A stretch of 64,000 bases of DNA from 13-2-20CM-66-19 sp036273735. Lineage in GTDB: Bacteria > Pseudomonadota > Gammaproteobacteria > Steroidobacterales > Steroidobacteraceae. Positions 25,732 to 34,478 of the stretch are shown piece by piece (positions within the stretch are counted from its first letter, which is position 1; each line of letters begins with the position of its first letter). The position numbers and the translations under genes were made by a program. Below the pieces are notes generated by a model. That model saw only the letters and a program-made list of their open reading frames with translations. It was not told where the DNA came from and did not search any database. Where the stretch lies: contig DASUHA010000053.1 of assembly GCA_036273735.1 (NCBI GenBank), positions 1 through 64,000 on the forward strand, read 5' to 3'.

Positions 25732-26711
25732 CCTCATCTGCGCTCGACCTCAATCTGCTGTTGGTCCTCAATACGGTCCTGACCGAAGGCAGTGTAGCGA
25801 AGGCTGCCGGCCGCCTGCACGTAACCCCCTCAGCGGTGAGCAACGCGCTGGCGCGCCTGCGACTGTTGCTCGGCGATCCGCTGCTGACCAGAAAAGGTCG
25901 CGGCATCGTGCCGACGCCCCGCGCGCTCGAGCTGGCTCCGATCCTCGCCAAGGGCCTGCAGGATCTGCAGGATGCTGTCCGAGCCAGCGGTTTCACTGCT
26001 GCGACCACGACCCGCCGGTTCACACTTGCGTTGTCGGACGTGGGACAAGTCGTTCTGCTGCCGCCCATCGTCTCCCTTTTCACCCAGGAGATGCCGCAGG
26101 CGCGGCTGCGGGTGGTCGGAATCGACTCTTTCGTACTGCTGGGCGGACTTGCGGGTCCGGAGATCGATGCGGTGATCGGCCCCGCGACCGCCGGTGCCGA
26201 CACCCATGTCGAGAGGCTCTTTGAGCACAACGCCGTTCTGATCTGCCGCGACGGGCATCCCGCCCTGACAACGGCGGCTGATGCCAGAGCCTTCGGAACG
26301 CTGCGTCACATTGCGATTGATATGGTGCCCGGACAAGCCCTTCGCGACCTGGCGGGCGACGCCTACGCGAAAGCAGGAGTCACGCGCAATGTTGCGATGA
26401 CTGTTCCTACTTTCTCCGCGGCGGCGGCCGTCGTGGCCGCAACCGATCTGGTGGCCACCGTGCCGGCATCACTGCTCGATGCCGTTGGGCCCCACCTGCG
26501 GCTTCGCGCGCTTCCCTCCCCCGTCACTCCGTTGCCGATCGTCACCAACCTCTGCTGGCATGAGCGTACGCACGCGGATTCCGCTGTGGCCGGGTTCCGG
26601 AGCGTCGTGCGGCGCGCGGTGGCCGGAGGGTTATCGTCCGCGCAGGCGGGCGGTCCTCCCGGTCGCGCGGCTAAGAAGCGCTCGAGGCACAAGCACCCAC
26701 TGCGTCAGTAG
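25728..26711 (+). CDS. LysR-family transcriptional regulator
   Basis: A 327-residue regulator with the LysR helix-turn-helix at residues about 8-65 (LLLVLNTVLTEGSVAKAAGR, VTPSAVSNALARLRLLLGDP, LLTRKGRGIVPT), followed by a substrate-binding domain (VVLLPPIVSLFTQEMPQARL). The C-terminus is a basic tail (KKRSRHKH). The start is GTG, overlapping the preceding short ORF by GTGA. The N-terminal half resembles the NodD/SyrM-like subgroup of LysR proteins. The last seven bases overlap the convergent monooxygenase gene. Target genes are unknown; MarC upstream is the nearest candidate. Confidence 0.9.
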   Translation: MTSSALDLNLLLVLNTVLTEGSVAKAAGRLHVTPSAVSNALARLRLLLGDPLLTRKGRGIVPTPRALELAPILAKGLQDLQDAVRASGFTAATTTRRFTLALSDVGQVVLLPPIVSLFTQEMPQARLRVVGIDSFVLLGGLAGPEIDAVIGPATAGADTHVERLFEHNAVLICRDGHPALTTAADARAFGTLRHIAIDMVPGQALRDLAGDAYAKAGVTRNVAMTVPTFSAAAAVVAATDLVATVPASLLDAVGPHLRLRALPSPVTPLPIVTNLCWHERTHADSAVAGFRSVVRRAVAGGLSSAQAGGPPGRAAKKRSRHKHPLRQ

Positions 26712-27019
26712 GGTGAGCGACGATACGTCCCGCGCTGCATCTTGACGCCGAGCCGTTGCATGATTTCGGGGGGATTGAAACCAATCGTGGCGAATTCGGC
26801 TGCAATGGATTTCCTCGCCTCCTCCATTGCGGACTCGCTGGCCCATACGGCCGTGGTGATGACGTTGACGCAGCCATCATCCGCCGGCCGCTGATACACG
26901 TAACCCTCTACGAAGCCGGGTCGGGCCTTGACGATGTTGGCGGAGAAATGCACCTTCTCGAGAAACTCTCGGGCGGCAGACTCAGGCACCAGGAACTGGT
27001 CGATCAGTATCGTCTCCAC
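26705..27019 (-). CDS. Antibiotic-biosynthesis-monooxygenase-fold protein
   Basis: A protein of about 104 residues with the dimeric ferredoxin-like ABM fold (ILIDQFLVPESAAREFLEKV, NIVKARPGFVEGYVYQRP, VNVITTAVWASESAMEEARK). The start is taken as the GTG at 27019 because AGAGGAG lies seven bases upstream; an ATG at 27067 would add a basic lead not seen in the family. Members act as cofactor-free oxygenases or as haem-degrading enzymes, but many have no known substrate. It lies downstream of a TetR gene in the same direction and may be in its regulon. Confidence 0.8.
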   Translation of the reverse strand: METILIDQFLVPESAAREFLEKVHFSANIVKARPGFVEGYVYQRPADDGCVNVITTAVWASESAMEEARKSIAAEFATIGFNPPEIMQRLGVKMQRGTYRRSPY

Positions 27020-27117
27020 GGCGGTTCTCCTCTTGGCAAACTTTCGGTCAGATGCGATGGAGAGCACTATGCGTGGGCCTGATACTCACTTCAACTGATG
27101 ATTCGTGATCGCTTACA

Positions 27118-27750
27118 TCACTGGCGGTGATGATTAGCCGCCAGCGCTGCGAGAACGCCCGCGGCGAATTCGGCGACCTGTGCCCGCACGTTGGGGTCGT
27201 GCCGGGAGCGCGCCACTTCCCCTGAGGCCTCTCGGAGCACCGCCAGGAGCGTGTGGGCAATCAGATCGATCGGATAGGGCTTGATCATCCCGAGCTCGAT
27301 CATTTTCGGCAGCTTCGCATGCAGCGCTCCGAAGGCGTAACGGAATTCAATCTCGCGCCACGCCTCGGGGCCGAGCACCTGCGGCGCCTCGATGAAAGTA
27401 ATACGCTGTACGTCGGCCGAAGCGCATACGTCGATCAGCCGATCGAATGAGGCGGTGAATCGACTCCACGGGTCCTCCTTCTGATCTCCCTCCAACGTGG
27501 CCTGCAGTATCTCGACCTCGAGTTGCTCCGCTACGGCCTGAAACAGTTTTTTCTTGCTGCCGAAATGATGATAGAGCGCGCCCGTAGTCACACGCGCATC
27601 GGCTGCAATGCGTCCGGTCTGCGCGCGCGAATACCCGACGCGCGCGAAATGCCTGCGCGCGGCAGCCAACAATGCCGCCCTCGTCGCCTCGATATTGGAC
27701 TCTTTGCGCGATCTCATCGCGCGCATCATAGGCGACGAAATTGACATCAT
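27118..27750 (-). CDS. TetR-family transcriptional regulator
   Basis: A regulator of about 210 residues. The TetR DNA-binding domain is clear: EATRAALLAAARRHFARVGY, then GRIAADARVTTGALYHHFGS and KKKLFQAVAEQLE. The rest is a helical ligand-binding and dimer domain. The ORF can start at 27765, but a 25-base imperfect palindrome covers that codon, so the Met at 27750 (just downstream of the palindrome) is preferred. It is divergent from the DUF4345 membrane protein gene and probably controls both. The inducer is unknown. Confidence 0.88.
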   Translation of the reverse strand: MMSISSPMMRAMRSRKESNIEATRAALLAAARRHFARVGYSRAQTGRIAADARVTTGALYHHFGSKKKLFQAVAEQLEVEILQATLEGDQKEDPWSRFTASFDRLIDVCASADVQRITFIEAPQVLGPEAWREIEFRYAFGALHAKLPKMIELGMIKPYPIDLIAHTLLAVLREASGEVARSRHDPNVRAQVAEFAAGVLAALAANHHRQ

Positions 27751-27757
27751 GAGATTA

Positions 27758-27782
27758 TCTGGCATAATCGAATTACGTCAGA
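27758..27782. promoter_or_regulatory. Palindromic operator between TetR and DUF4345 genes
   Basis: The sequence TCTG-GCA-TAAT-CGA-ATTA-CGT-CAGA is an imperfect 25-base inverted repeat (19 of 25 positions symmetric). It lies in the divergent gap 16 bp before the DUF4345 start codon. Position and symmetry fit a TetR-dimer operator that controls both promoters. Confidence 0.6.
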
Positions 27783-27797
27783 CCTGAGGGACATGCA

Positions 27798-28238
27798 ATG
27801 CGTCGCACCTTCGGCACCGTCATCCTGGTGATCCTCGGGCTGTTCTTTCTCCTGACGGCATGGCAAAGCGGCACCGACCCTGCCGGCTTCGCCCAACAGC
27901 TGGGGCTTTCGCTCACCAATCCAGGGGGCTACAACGAAATCCGCTCACAGTACGGCGGATGCTTTCTGTTCGCGGCCATCGCCTGCTTCGCGGCGCTGGG
28001 TGGTTGGGTCTCGCGACGCAGCGCTTTCGTCGTCGCGACCGTCATATTCGGCGGCCTGTTTGTGGGACGTCTTGTCAGCCTTTGGGCCGATGGAGGACTC
28101 TCAGGGTATGGTGGCCTGATTCGGGCGCTGTATATCATCGACGCCCTGGGATTGACGCTAACCGTGACAGCGATGACGCTGGATAGGCGGAACCCGACGC
28201 CAAGCTCGTTGGCGTGGAGGGATGATCAGTCAGGCTGA
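27798..28238 (+). CDS. DUF4345-like small membrane protein
   Basis: A 146-residue protein with four predicted membrane segments (GTVILVILGLFFLLTAW, GGCFLFAAIACFAALGGW, FVVATVIFGGLFVGRLVSL, ALYIIDALGLTLTVTAMTL). The pattern of GGYNEIRSQYGG before the second segment and FGGLFVGRL in the third is typical of the DUF4345 family, whose function is unknown. It is divergent from a TetR gene and shares a palindromic operator with it, so it is likely induced when TetR releases. The last nine bases overlap the convergent DUF1223 gene. Confidence 0.75.
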   Translation: MRRTFGTVILVILGLFFLLTAWQSGTDPAGFAQQLGLSLTNPGGYNEIRSQYGGCFLFAAIACFAALGGWVSRRSAFVVATVIFGGLFVGRLVSLWADGGLSGYGGLIRALYIIDALGLTLTVTAMTLDRRNPTPSSLAWRDDQSG

Positions 28239-28931
28239 AGGCGTCTGGTTGGCCGCAGCGCCCAGAACTGTCCCGTCTGTCCGTTGCAGGATCACGGCGA
28301 AATTCGTTCCGGCGGGCGCGCGTGCGTTGAGCTGTAGAGGTTGGCCCTGCCAGGCGCCCAAGCGAGTGATGCTGCGCACGACATTCACCTCCTGGATGGT
28401 CGCACCGGCGTTCTCACCACCGTGTACGGCCGTCTCGTGCTCAGGATCGAAGCCGAACAACCATACGGTGCCCTTGCCACTGCCTGCTCCCACCTGGACG
28501 GTAACTCCTTGTGCCGCACGGCCGATCGTCACAGGGATCCCCGCGTCGGCGGCGACGCTGACCCGCGCCTTGTTCAGCGCGTCGACCATGGCGTGTGCGT
28601 CGGAACCTATGAAGGGCTGCCGGCCGTCCACGACTGCCTGCGGGGTGTATACCTGCTGCCCGCCCGTTCGCGCAGCGTAGTCCCGCTGTCTTTGATCGAC
28701 CTCTGCGAGGGAGTACGGGTCGCGCCACGAGAATGAGTTCCAATAGGTCACGTGCAGATCGAGCACCAGCACACCCGGAACCTTGTCGCGCACGCGGGCG
28801 AGCATTGAATCGGCGGGCGGGCAGTCGGAACAGCCGAGCGACGTGAAGAGCTCAACGACGACCGGTCGCGGCGCCGCGAACGCCGAGCCCATGGCCAGCC
28901 CAAAGAGCAGCAGACTCCCCAGCCTCTTCAT
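28230..28931 (-). CDS. DUF1223 family thioredoxin-like exported protein
   Basis: A protein of about 233 residues with a signal peptide (MKRLGSLLLFGLAMGSAFA) and the DUF1223 signature: VVELFTSLGCSDCPPADSML near the mature N-terminus, with a CxxC pair (GCSDCP), then LHVTYWNSFSWRDPYSL and YTPQAVVDGRQPFIGSD. The fold is thioredoxin-like, so it may act in thiol-disulfide chemistry in the periplasm, but no activity is established for the family. The Met at 28931 is chosen because it begins the signal peptide; an ATG at 28991 gives an arginine-rich lead. Confidence 0.9.
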   Translation of the reverse strand: MKRLGSLLLFGLAMGSAFAAPRPVVVELFTSLGCSDCPPADSMLARVRDKVPGVLVLDLHVTYWNSFSWRDPYSLAEVDQRQRDYAARTGGQQVYTPQAVVDGRQPFIGSDAHAMVDALNKARVSVAADAGIPVTIGRAAQGVTVQVGAGSGKGTVWLFGFDPEHETAVHGGENAGATIQEVNVVRSITRLGAWQGQPLQLNARAPAGTNFAVILQRTDGTVLGAAANQTPSA

Positions 28932-29083
28932 ACCGCGGTCTCCTGGTGACTGCCGGGGACGGCTCGGATGCCGCCGCCGGCGCGGCACCAATCATACGCT
29001 TCGCCGCCACGAGCGTTCTCGCGCCGCTCACTTCATAATCGCAAGGTCGTTCGCCATCTGTGCGATCAACCAAGGACCCACCA

Positions 29084-30568
29084 ATGGGTATCTGGTCAAA
29101 ACGCTCGGCCGAGGCCCTGCGCCGTGAGGCCCTGCAGGAGGACTCCGCCACGAGTTTGCGCAGGTCCCTCGGCCCCTGGAGCCTGACGGCTCTCGGTATC
29201 GGTGCGATCGTCGGGGCGGGAATCTTCGTCGTCACGGGGACTGCGGCGGCCGATTATGCAGGGCCCGCCATCATCATTTCGTTTCTGCTCGCGGCCTCTG
29301 CCTGCACGTGCGCCGCGCTCTGCTATGCCGAGCTCGCGGCAATGGTGCCCGTCTCGGGCGGCGCCTACAGCTATGCCTACATGGCGCTCGGCGAGCTGCC
29401 GGCATGGGTGCTCGGCTGGAGCCTGATCTGCGAGTTCCTGTTCGCCGCGGCAACCATCAGTGTCGGGTGGTCGGCCTATCTCTCGTCCCTCGCCTCCATG
29501 GCGGGCATTCACGCGGCCGCAGCCCTCTGGCGCGCGCCGATTACCCTGGACGCCGGACGAGCGCTGCATCTCACGGGCGCCATCGCCAACGTTCCCGCGG
29601 CACTGATGGCACTCGTAATGGGGGGCGCGCTGATGCGAGGCGCGCAGGCTTCGGCACGCATAAACAACGTCATTGTTGCTATCAAGCTCGCCGTCATCCT
29701 CGCCTTCATTGGCTTCGGAGCTTTCCACGTCAGACCGGCGAATTGGACGCCCTTCATTCCGCCCAATCTGGGTGAGTTTGGTCGCTTTGGCTGGAGCGGT
29801 GTCTTTCGTGCGGCGGGGGTGATCTTCTTTGCGTTCCTGGGATTTGACTGCGTGTCAACCGCGGCACGGGAGGCGCGCAACCCATCCCGCGATACCCCGG
29901 TGGGCATCGTCGGCTCCCTGCTGGCTTGCACGGTTCTCTATGTCGCAGTGGGCCTCGTTCTCACGGGACTGTCGCCTTATCACGAGCTGGCGGTTGCGGA
30001 CCCCTTGCTCGCTGCACTGCGCGGCGGCGGCCCCTCACTGGCGTTTCTCGGGCCCCTGGTTGGACTGGGAGCCCTCATAGGCCTCACCTCCGTCATGCTC
30101 GTGCTCCTGTTCGCTCAGAGCCGAATCTTTCACGCCATGGCTCGTGATGGACTGCTGCCGGCTGCTTTTGCCCGTGTGCACCGCACCGCCGCCGTTCCCC
30201 GTCTGGGAATTGCAGTGGCGGCCGTGGCGACCGCGGCGCTCGGCGCGCTCTTTCCGATCGAGCTGCTGAGCGAGCTCATCTCGATCGGGACTCTGTTCGC
30301 TTTTGTCGTCGTCTGTGCGAGCGTGCTCCTGCTTCGCCGCACACAGCCTTCCCTTCCCAGGCCGTTCCGCGTCCCCTCTGCTCCCCTCGTCGGCGGCCTC
30401 GGAGTCGCGATGTGCGGTTATCTGATGTTCAGCCTTCCTTTCGACACCTGGCTCAGATTTCTCGCCTGGATGTTGGTGGGGCTCGTGTTGTATTTCTTCT
30501 ACGGCTTCCGCCGCTCCGCGGCCGCGGCCGCCGCCGGCGTGGCCGGCGGTGTCGACGGGCCATTCTGA
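29084..30568 (+). CDS. APC-family amino acid permease
   Basis: A transporter of about 494 residues with 12 or more membrane segments, of the cationic amino acid / YfnA type in the APC superfamily. Signature regions are LTALGIGAIVGAGIFVVTG in segment 1, CYAELAAMVPVSGGAYSYAY in segment 3 and FFAFLGFDCVSTAAREARNP in the middle. The start at 29084 gives the normal N-terminal amphipathic lead (MGIWSKRSAEALRREAL). It is followed after 12 bases by a threonine/serine ammonia-lyase-like gene, so the pair may import and deaminate the same amino acid. Confidence 0.92.
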   Translation: MGIWSKRSAEALRREALQEDSATSLRRSLGPWSLTALGIGAIVGAGIFVVTGTAAADYAGPAIIISFLLAASACTCAALCYAELAAMVPVSGGAYSYAYMALGELPAWVLGWSLICEFLFAAATISVGWSAYLSSLASMAGIHAAAALWRAPITLDAGRALHLTGAIANVPAALMALVMGGALMRGAQASARINNVIVAIKLAVILAFIGFGAFHVRPANWTPFIPPNLGEFGRFGWSGVFRAAGVIFFAFLGFDCVSTAAREARNPSRDTPVGIVGSLLACTVLYVAVGLVLTGLSPYHELAVADPLLAALRGGGPSLAFLGPLVGLGALIGLTSVMLVLLFAQSRIFHAMARDGLLPAAFARVHRTAAVPRLGIAVAAVATAALGALFPIELLSELISIGTLFAFVVVCASVLLLRRTQPSLPRPFRVPSAPLVGGLGVAMCGYLMFSLPFDTWLRFLAWMLVGLVLYFFYGFRRSAAAAAAGVAGGVDGPF

Positions 30569-30580
30569 CCGGAGATTCCC

Positions 30581-31540
30581 ATGCAGCGTCCAGCGGCCCC
30601 GTCTCTTGCGGATGTCGAGAACGCCCGTGCCCGTCTCGAGGGAATCATTACGAGAACGCCCCTGCTGCGCCTGCAGCACGAGGGTCCGCAGGAGATCTAT
30701 CTGAAGCTCGAGCTGCTGCAGCCGGTCGGCTCGTTCAAGATCAGATGTGCCGCAAATGCGATCCTGTGCATGCCAGCCGAGGACCGCAAGCGGGGTGTCA
30801 CGACCGCCAGCGCGGGAAATTTCGCGCAAGGCCTCGGTTACGCGGGTCGCCAACTCGGTGTCCACGTGACCTCAGTCGTCCCGGAAACGGCTGCCGCCTC
30901 CAAGCTGCAGGCGCTGGAGCGCCTCGGGGTGACGATCGACCGCCGTCCCTACGCGCAGTGGTGGAGCGTTCTCGAGAGCCCGGAATCGCATGGATTCGGC
31001 GGCAATTTCATCCATCCCTTCCTCGGTACCGCGGTGCTCGCGGGCAACGGCACGATAGCGCTCGAGATCCTCGATGAGGTGAATCCCGGGACGGTGCTCG
31101 TGCCTTATGGCGGCGGTGGCCTCATCACCGGAATCGCGGCGGCGATGAAGTCGCTCGCTCCCGAGGTTCGAATTCTCGCCGCCGAATCTGCTGCCGGAAC
31201 GCCGGTCGCCGCTGCTCTCGCCGCCGGTCAACCCACGACGGTTCCGTTCGACAGCAGCACATTCATCACCGGAATGGGAAGCCCCCGGGTCTTCGAGCCG
31301 ATCTGGAATATCCTCAAACCTCTGTTGGACGGCTCGCTCTGTGCGTCCCTACCGGCGGTCGCAGCCGCGATTCGAATGCTCGTCGACCGCCATCACGTCA
31401 TCGCCGAGGGAGCAGGTGCGGCACCCGTAGCCGCGGCACTTGCGAACGAGGATCTGCCCGGACCGGTCGTCTGCATCGTTTCCGGCGGGCATCTCGATCC
31501 GAAGCACCTCACTGCCATACTCAAGGGCGAGGTACCGTAG
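30581..31540 (+). CDS. PLP-dependent threonine/serine ammonia-lyase family enzyme
   Basis: A 319-residue fold-type II PLP enzyme. The PLP lysine is in LQPVGSFKIRCAAN, the phosphate loop in VPYGGGGLITGIAAAMK, and the family core TTASAGNFAQGLGYAGRQLG is present. Length fits catabolic threonine dehydratases without a C-terminal ACT domain. Family members deaminate Thr or Ser to 2-oxo acids, or act on 3-hydroxyaspartate. The 12-base gap to the APC permease suggests an operon. Exact substrate specificity cannot be told by eye. Confidence 0.88.
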   Translation: MQRPAAPSLADVENARARLEGIITRTPLLRLQHEGPQEIYLKLELLQPVGSFKIRCAANAILCMPAEDRKRGVTTASAGNFAQGLGYAGRQLGVHVTSVVPETAAASKLQALERLGVTIDRRPYAQWWSVLESPESHGFGGNFIHPFLGTAVLAGNGTIALEILDEVNPGTVLVPYGGGGLITGIAAAMKSLAPEVRILAAESAAGTPVAAALAAGQPTTVPFDSSTFITGMGSPRVFEPIWNILKPLLDGSLCASLPAVAAAIRMLVDRHHVIAEGAGAAPVAAALANEDLPGPVVCIVSGGHLDPKHLTAILKGEVP

Positions 31541-31682
31541 CTCGGAGGTCGTTCGCTCCACAGCGATAGCTCACGCCGAAAAACTGCGTGTGCTACACGT
31601 CGGGTCAGACCGTCATTCATCGACGGGAGATTTCGAAAACAAACAATCCCTCCCTGGCGATCTGTCCGAGACCGAGTAGACT

Positions 31683-32267
31683 ATGCACATGCGCCAGCGC
31701 GACATGCAACACCACACCTACGCCGACTACCTCCTCTGGTCTGCCGATAGCGGCAACGAAGTCATAGACGGCGTCGCCTATGTCAGAGAGCCGCCTTCGC
31801 CCTCGCGACTACACCAGGAGTTCGTTCTCGAGCTCGGTCGCCAGATCGCCAATTCACTCGTCGGTAAATCACTCCGGGCCTACATCGCGCCGTTTGACGT
31901 CCGCCTGCCGAAGAATGGCGGATCCGATGACCAGATTGATACCGTAGTGCAGCCCGACGTCCTCATCGCCTGCGATCTGAAGAAACTCGATGACCGTGGC
32001 ATGCGCGGCGCCCCCGACTGGATCGCGGAAGTCCTTTCACCTTCTACCGCCCGCTATGACCGAACCACCAAGCTGCGTGCCTACGAACGCGCCGGCGTCC
32101 CCGAGGTCTGGCTGATAGATCCCGCGGATCGGACAGTCACGATCTATCGCATTGCAGGCGGCCGATACACGCAGCCTGTGGTTCTCGAGCTCGGAGGTAG
32201 AACGGCGATCGCAGCTGTTCCCGGCGTGAGCATCGATTGGGATTGCCTGCTGGCGCACGAGTCCTGA
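31683..32267 (+). CDS. Uma2 / DUF820 family putative endonuclease
   Basis: A 194-residue protein of the Uma2 (DUF820) family with a PD-(D/E)xK-like nuclease fold. Recognisable parts are YADYLLWSADSGNEVIDGVA, the beta-strand IAPFDVRLP, VVQPDVLIACDLKKLDDRG (active-site D), APDWIAEVLSPSTARYDRTT (E) and KLRAYERAGVPEVWLIDP (K and D). Expanded in cyanobacteria and scattered in other bacteria, these proteins have no established role. It stands alone here. Confidence 0.9.
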   Translation: MHMRQRDMQHHTYADYLLWSADSGNEVIDGVAYVREPPSPSRLHQEFVLELGRQIANSLVGKSLRAYIAPFDVRLPKNGGSDDQIDTVVQPDVLIACDLKKLDDRGMRGAPDWIAEVLSPSTARYDRTTKLRAYERAGVPEVWLIDPADRTVTIYRIAGGRYTQPVVLELGGRTAIAAVPGVSIDWDCLLAHES

Positions 32268-32376
32268 CCGGAGCACGTCGGGAGCTGCGAGGGTTAACTC
32301 TTCGTAATCTCGTGCACACTTTGCCTCGGCTACCCGTTATATTGACGTCATTCGCACTCAAGGGAGCCACCACCAC

Positions 32377-33303
32377 ATGTCTTCGCCGGTCGCGACACTT
32401 CGTGTTTCCATCAGAGTGATCCCGCTTGCAGCGTTCACAGTCCTCCTTGGCGCTTGCGTGGCAGAAGTGCCCATGGCAGAACCGGCTTATGCGCCGCCCG
32501 CCGCTGTTGTCCAGGCGGACGTCGCACCACCTCCGCTGCCGATTTACGAGCAGCCGCCCTGTCCCGTGGCCGGGTGGATCTGGACCCCGGGATACTGGGC
32601 CTGGGCACCCGCGGGCTATTACTGGGTGCCCGGAACCTGGGTGGCTCCGCCACGCATTGGCGTTCTCTGGACACCCGGGTATTGGGGCTTCGTCAACGGA
32701 GCATACATCTGGCACGCCGGGTACTGGGGCCCGCACGTCGGCTTCTACGGCGGCGTACATTATGGTTACGGCTACAACGGCGTCGGTTATGCCGGCGGCC
32801 GCTGGGTTGGCCGCAAGTTCGCATACAACCGCAGCGTCACCAACGTCAATGTGACTGTCGTTCACAATACCTATAATGAGACCGTCATCAATAACGTGAA
32901 TCTGACCAGGGTGAGCTACAACGGCGGCGCCGGTATCAGAGCGGAGCCAACAGCCGAGGAGCGCTTCGCGCAGCGGGAGCAGCACGTTCAGCCAACCGCG
33001 ATGCAACGGCAGCACGTGGAGCAGGCCCGCAACAACCTTGCAATGAGGGCTGGCGCCAACCACGGGCACCCGGCGATCGGCGCCACGTCCCGGCCCGGCA
33101 GGTTCGATGCGACGGGCGCTGTTCGTGACCGCGGCGCCGGCCAGCCGCCGAACGGACGCTCACCGGACTTCCGCGAGAACCGAAATGCGGGTACTGCCGC
33201 TCGCGCGGAGCGCGGCGCGCGCCAACCGGCCGCGAGGCATTCCGGCCCGCCCAAACGCCAGAAACCGGAGCGAAAGCACAACCGGAAGGCCCGGCCGGAT
33301 TAG
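32377..33303 (+). CDS. YXWGXW-repeat lipoprotein
   Basis: A 308-residue exported protein. The N-terminus has a lipoprotein signal (PLAAFTVLLGACVAE). Between about residues 60 and 140 it carries repeats rich in aromatic residues and glycine with the pattern [W/Y]xPGYW (WTPGYWAWAPAGYYWVPGTW, TPGYWGFVNGAYIWHAGYW), the hallmark of YXWGXW repeat proteins. The C-terminal third is basic, Arg/Gln/Ala-rich and probably disordered. AAGGGAG precedes the ATG. It is likely attached to the cell envelope; function unknown. Confidence 0.88.
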   Translation: MSSPVATLRVSIRVIPLAAFTVLLGACVAEVPMAEPAYAPPAAVVQADVAPPPLPIYEQPPCPVAGWIWTPGYWAWAPAGYYWVPGTWVAPPRIGVLWTPGYWGFVNGAYIWHAGYWGPHVGFYGGVHYGYGYNGVGYAGGRWVGRKFAYNRSVTNVNVTVVHNTYNETVINNVNLTRVSYNGGAGIRAEPTAEERFAQREQHVQPTAMQRQHVEQARNNLAMRAGANHGHPAIGATSRPGRFDATGAVRDRGAGQPPNGRSPDFRENRNAGTAARAERGARQPAARHSGPPKRQKPERKHNRKARPD

Positions 33304-33371
33304 GGAGCGTGCACGGCGGTGCGCGGCGGCGACGGAGCTGACGTCCCGCGCCCGCTGGACGCGCCGATTCT

Positions 33372-34478
33372 TTAGTTCGCAGCGAGAACGGGCTTCCCGA
33401 GCCTGGACGGGTCGACCTCGATGCCCAGACCAGGCCCGGTCGGCGCGCTGCCAAAACCAGCCACGCTTCGAGGCTGATGGCCGGCGACGTGCTCGTTGGT
33501 CCAATCATTCATGAACGACACCGTCAGCAGGCACTGCGCCCGCGTGCTGGCGGCGAGATGTGCCGACGTCGCCGACACGATGTCGCCGCCCCACATGTCC
33601 TCGATCGTGACCTGAATTCCGAGCTCGTCGCAGACATCCCGCAGCAGTCTCGCCCGGGTCAGGCCGCCCACCCGCGACACCTTGAGATTGACCGCGCCTG
33701 CACCGCCCTCGCGAATTGCACGCAGTAGAGTCGGCAGATCTGTGACGATCTCGTCGTACACCATCGGCAGCGACGTACGCTTCCTGACCTCGATGCATTC
33801 CTCCATCGTGGGACAGGGCTGTTCAAGATAGAGCCTCGGCAACGGCTCCATGGCGCGGGCGGCGAGCAGGGCCTCGTTGAGCCGCCAGCCGCAGTTGGCA
33901 TCTGCAATGACCAGATCTTCGGGCCCTGTCGCCTCGATGATCTGGCGCACACGGAGCGCATCGAGAGCCGGATCGCCGCCGACTTTGAGCTGAAACCTGT
34001 GAATGCCTTCCCTGCGGCGCGCGAGCACGTAGGCCGTCATTTCGTCCGGGGTGCCGAGGGGGACTGCCATGTAGAGCGGAAACCGCGCCTGACGAAGCCC
34101 GCCGAGCAACGCCGATACGCTGACGCCCAGGGCGCGGCCGGTCAGATCCCAACAGGCAACATCGATGGGACTCTTCGCGTAAGCGTGACCGCTGAGCGCC
34201 GCATCCATGGCGTCATTGACGGCAGCGTGGTTCGTCGGATCCGTGCCGACGAGGGCCGGTGCCAGAAGCGAGAGTGCGGCGCGAGCACCTGCGGTATGGG
34301 CGGGTAAGTACGTGGTCCCCAGGGGACAGACCTCGCCCCAACCCTGAAGGCCATTGTCCGCCGTGACACAAACGATCGTCGAGGCCAGCGAGGTGACCTT
34401 CCGCCCTCCCGACATGACATAGGTACCGTGGACATAGGTCAGGTCGAAGTCGTAGATGTCCAGGCGTTCGATCTTCAT
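33372..34478 (-). CDS. Mandelate racemase/muconate lactonizing enzyme family dehydratase
   Basis: A 368-residue enolase-superfamily enzyme. The capping domain precedes the barrel, where the base lysine is in RFQLKVGGDPALD, the metal ligands in LVIADANCGW (D), LYLEQPCPTMEE (E) and PMVYDEIVTD (D/E), and a second lysine in AVNLKVSRVGG. The overall pattern, including IVCVTADNGLQGWGEVCPLG, fits the group annotated as cis-3-hydroxy-L-proline dehydratase or hydroxyproline-betaine epimerase. GGAGGT lies six bases before the ATG. The stop of the upstream ORF overlaps this start (ATGA). No proline racemase or transporter is adjacent, so the substrate is only a guess. Confidence 0.82.
   Translation of the reverse strand: MKIERLDIYDFDLTYVHGTYVMSGGRKVTSLASTIVCVTADNGLQGWGEVCPLGTTYLPAHTAGARAALSLLAPALVGTDPTNHAAVNDAMDAALSGHAYAKSPIDVACWDLTGRALGVSVSALLGGLRQARFPLYMAVPLGTPDEMTAYVLARRREGIHRFQLKVGGDPALDALRVRQIIEATGPEDLVIADANCGWRLNEALLAARAMEPLPRLYLEQPCPTMEECIEVRKRTSLPMVYDEIVTDLPTLLRAIREGGAGAVNLKVSRVGGLTRARLLRDVCDELGIQVTIEDMWGGDIVSATSAHLAASTRAQCLLTVSFMNDWTNEHVAGHQPRSVAGFGSAPTGPGLGIEVDPSRLGKPVLAAN

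Noticed and set aside
24896..26230. 444-residue minus-strand ORF
   Set aside because: Antisense to MarC and to the LysR regulator, both of which have clear motifs.
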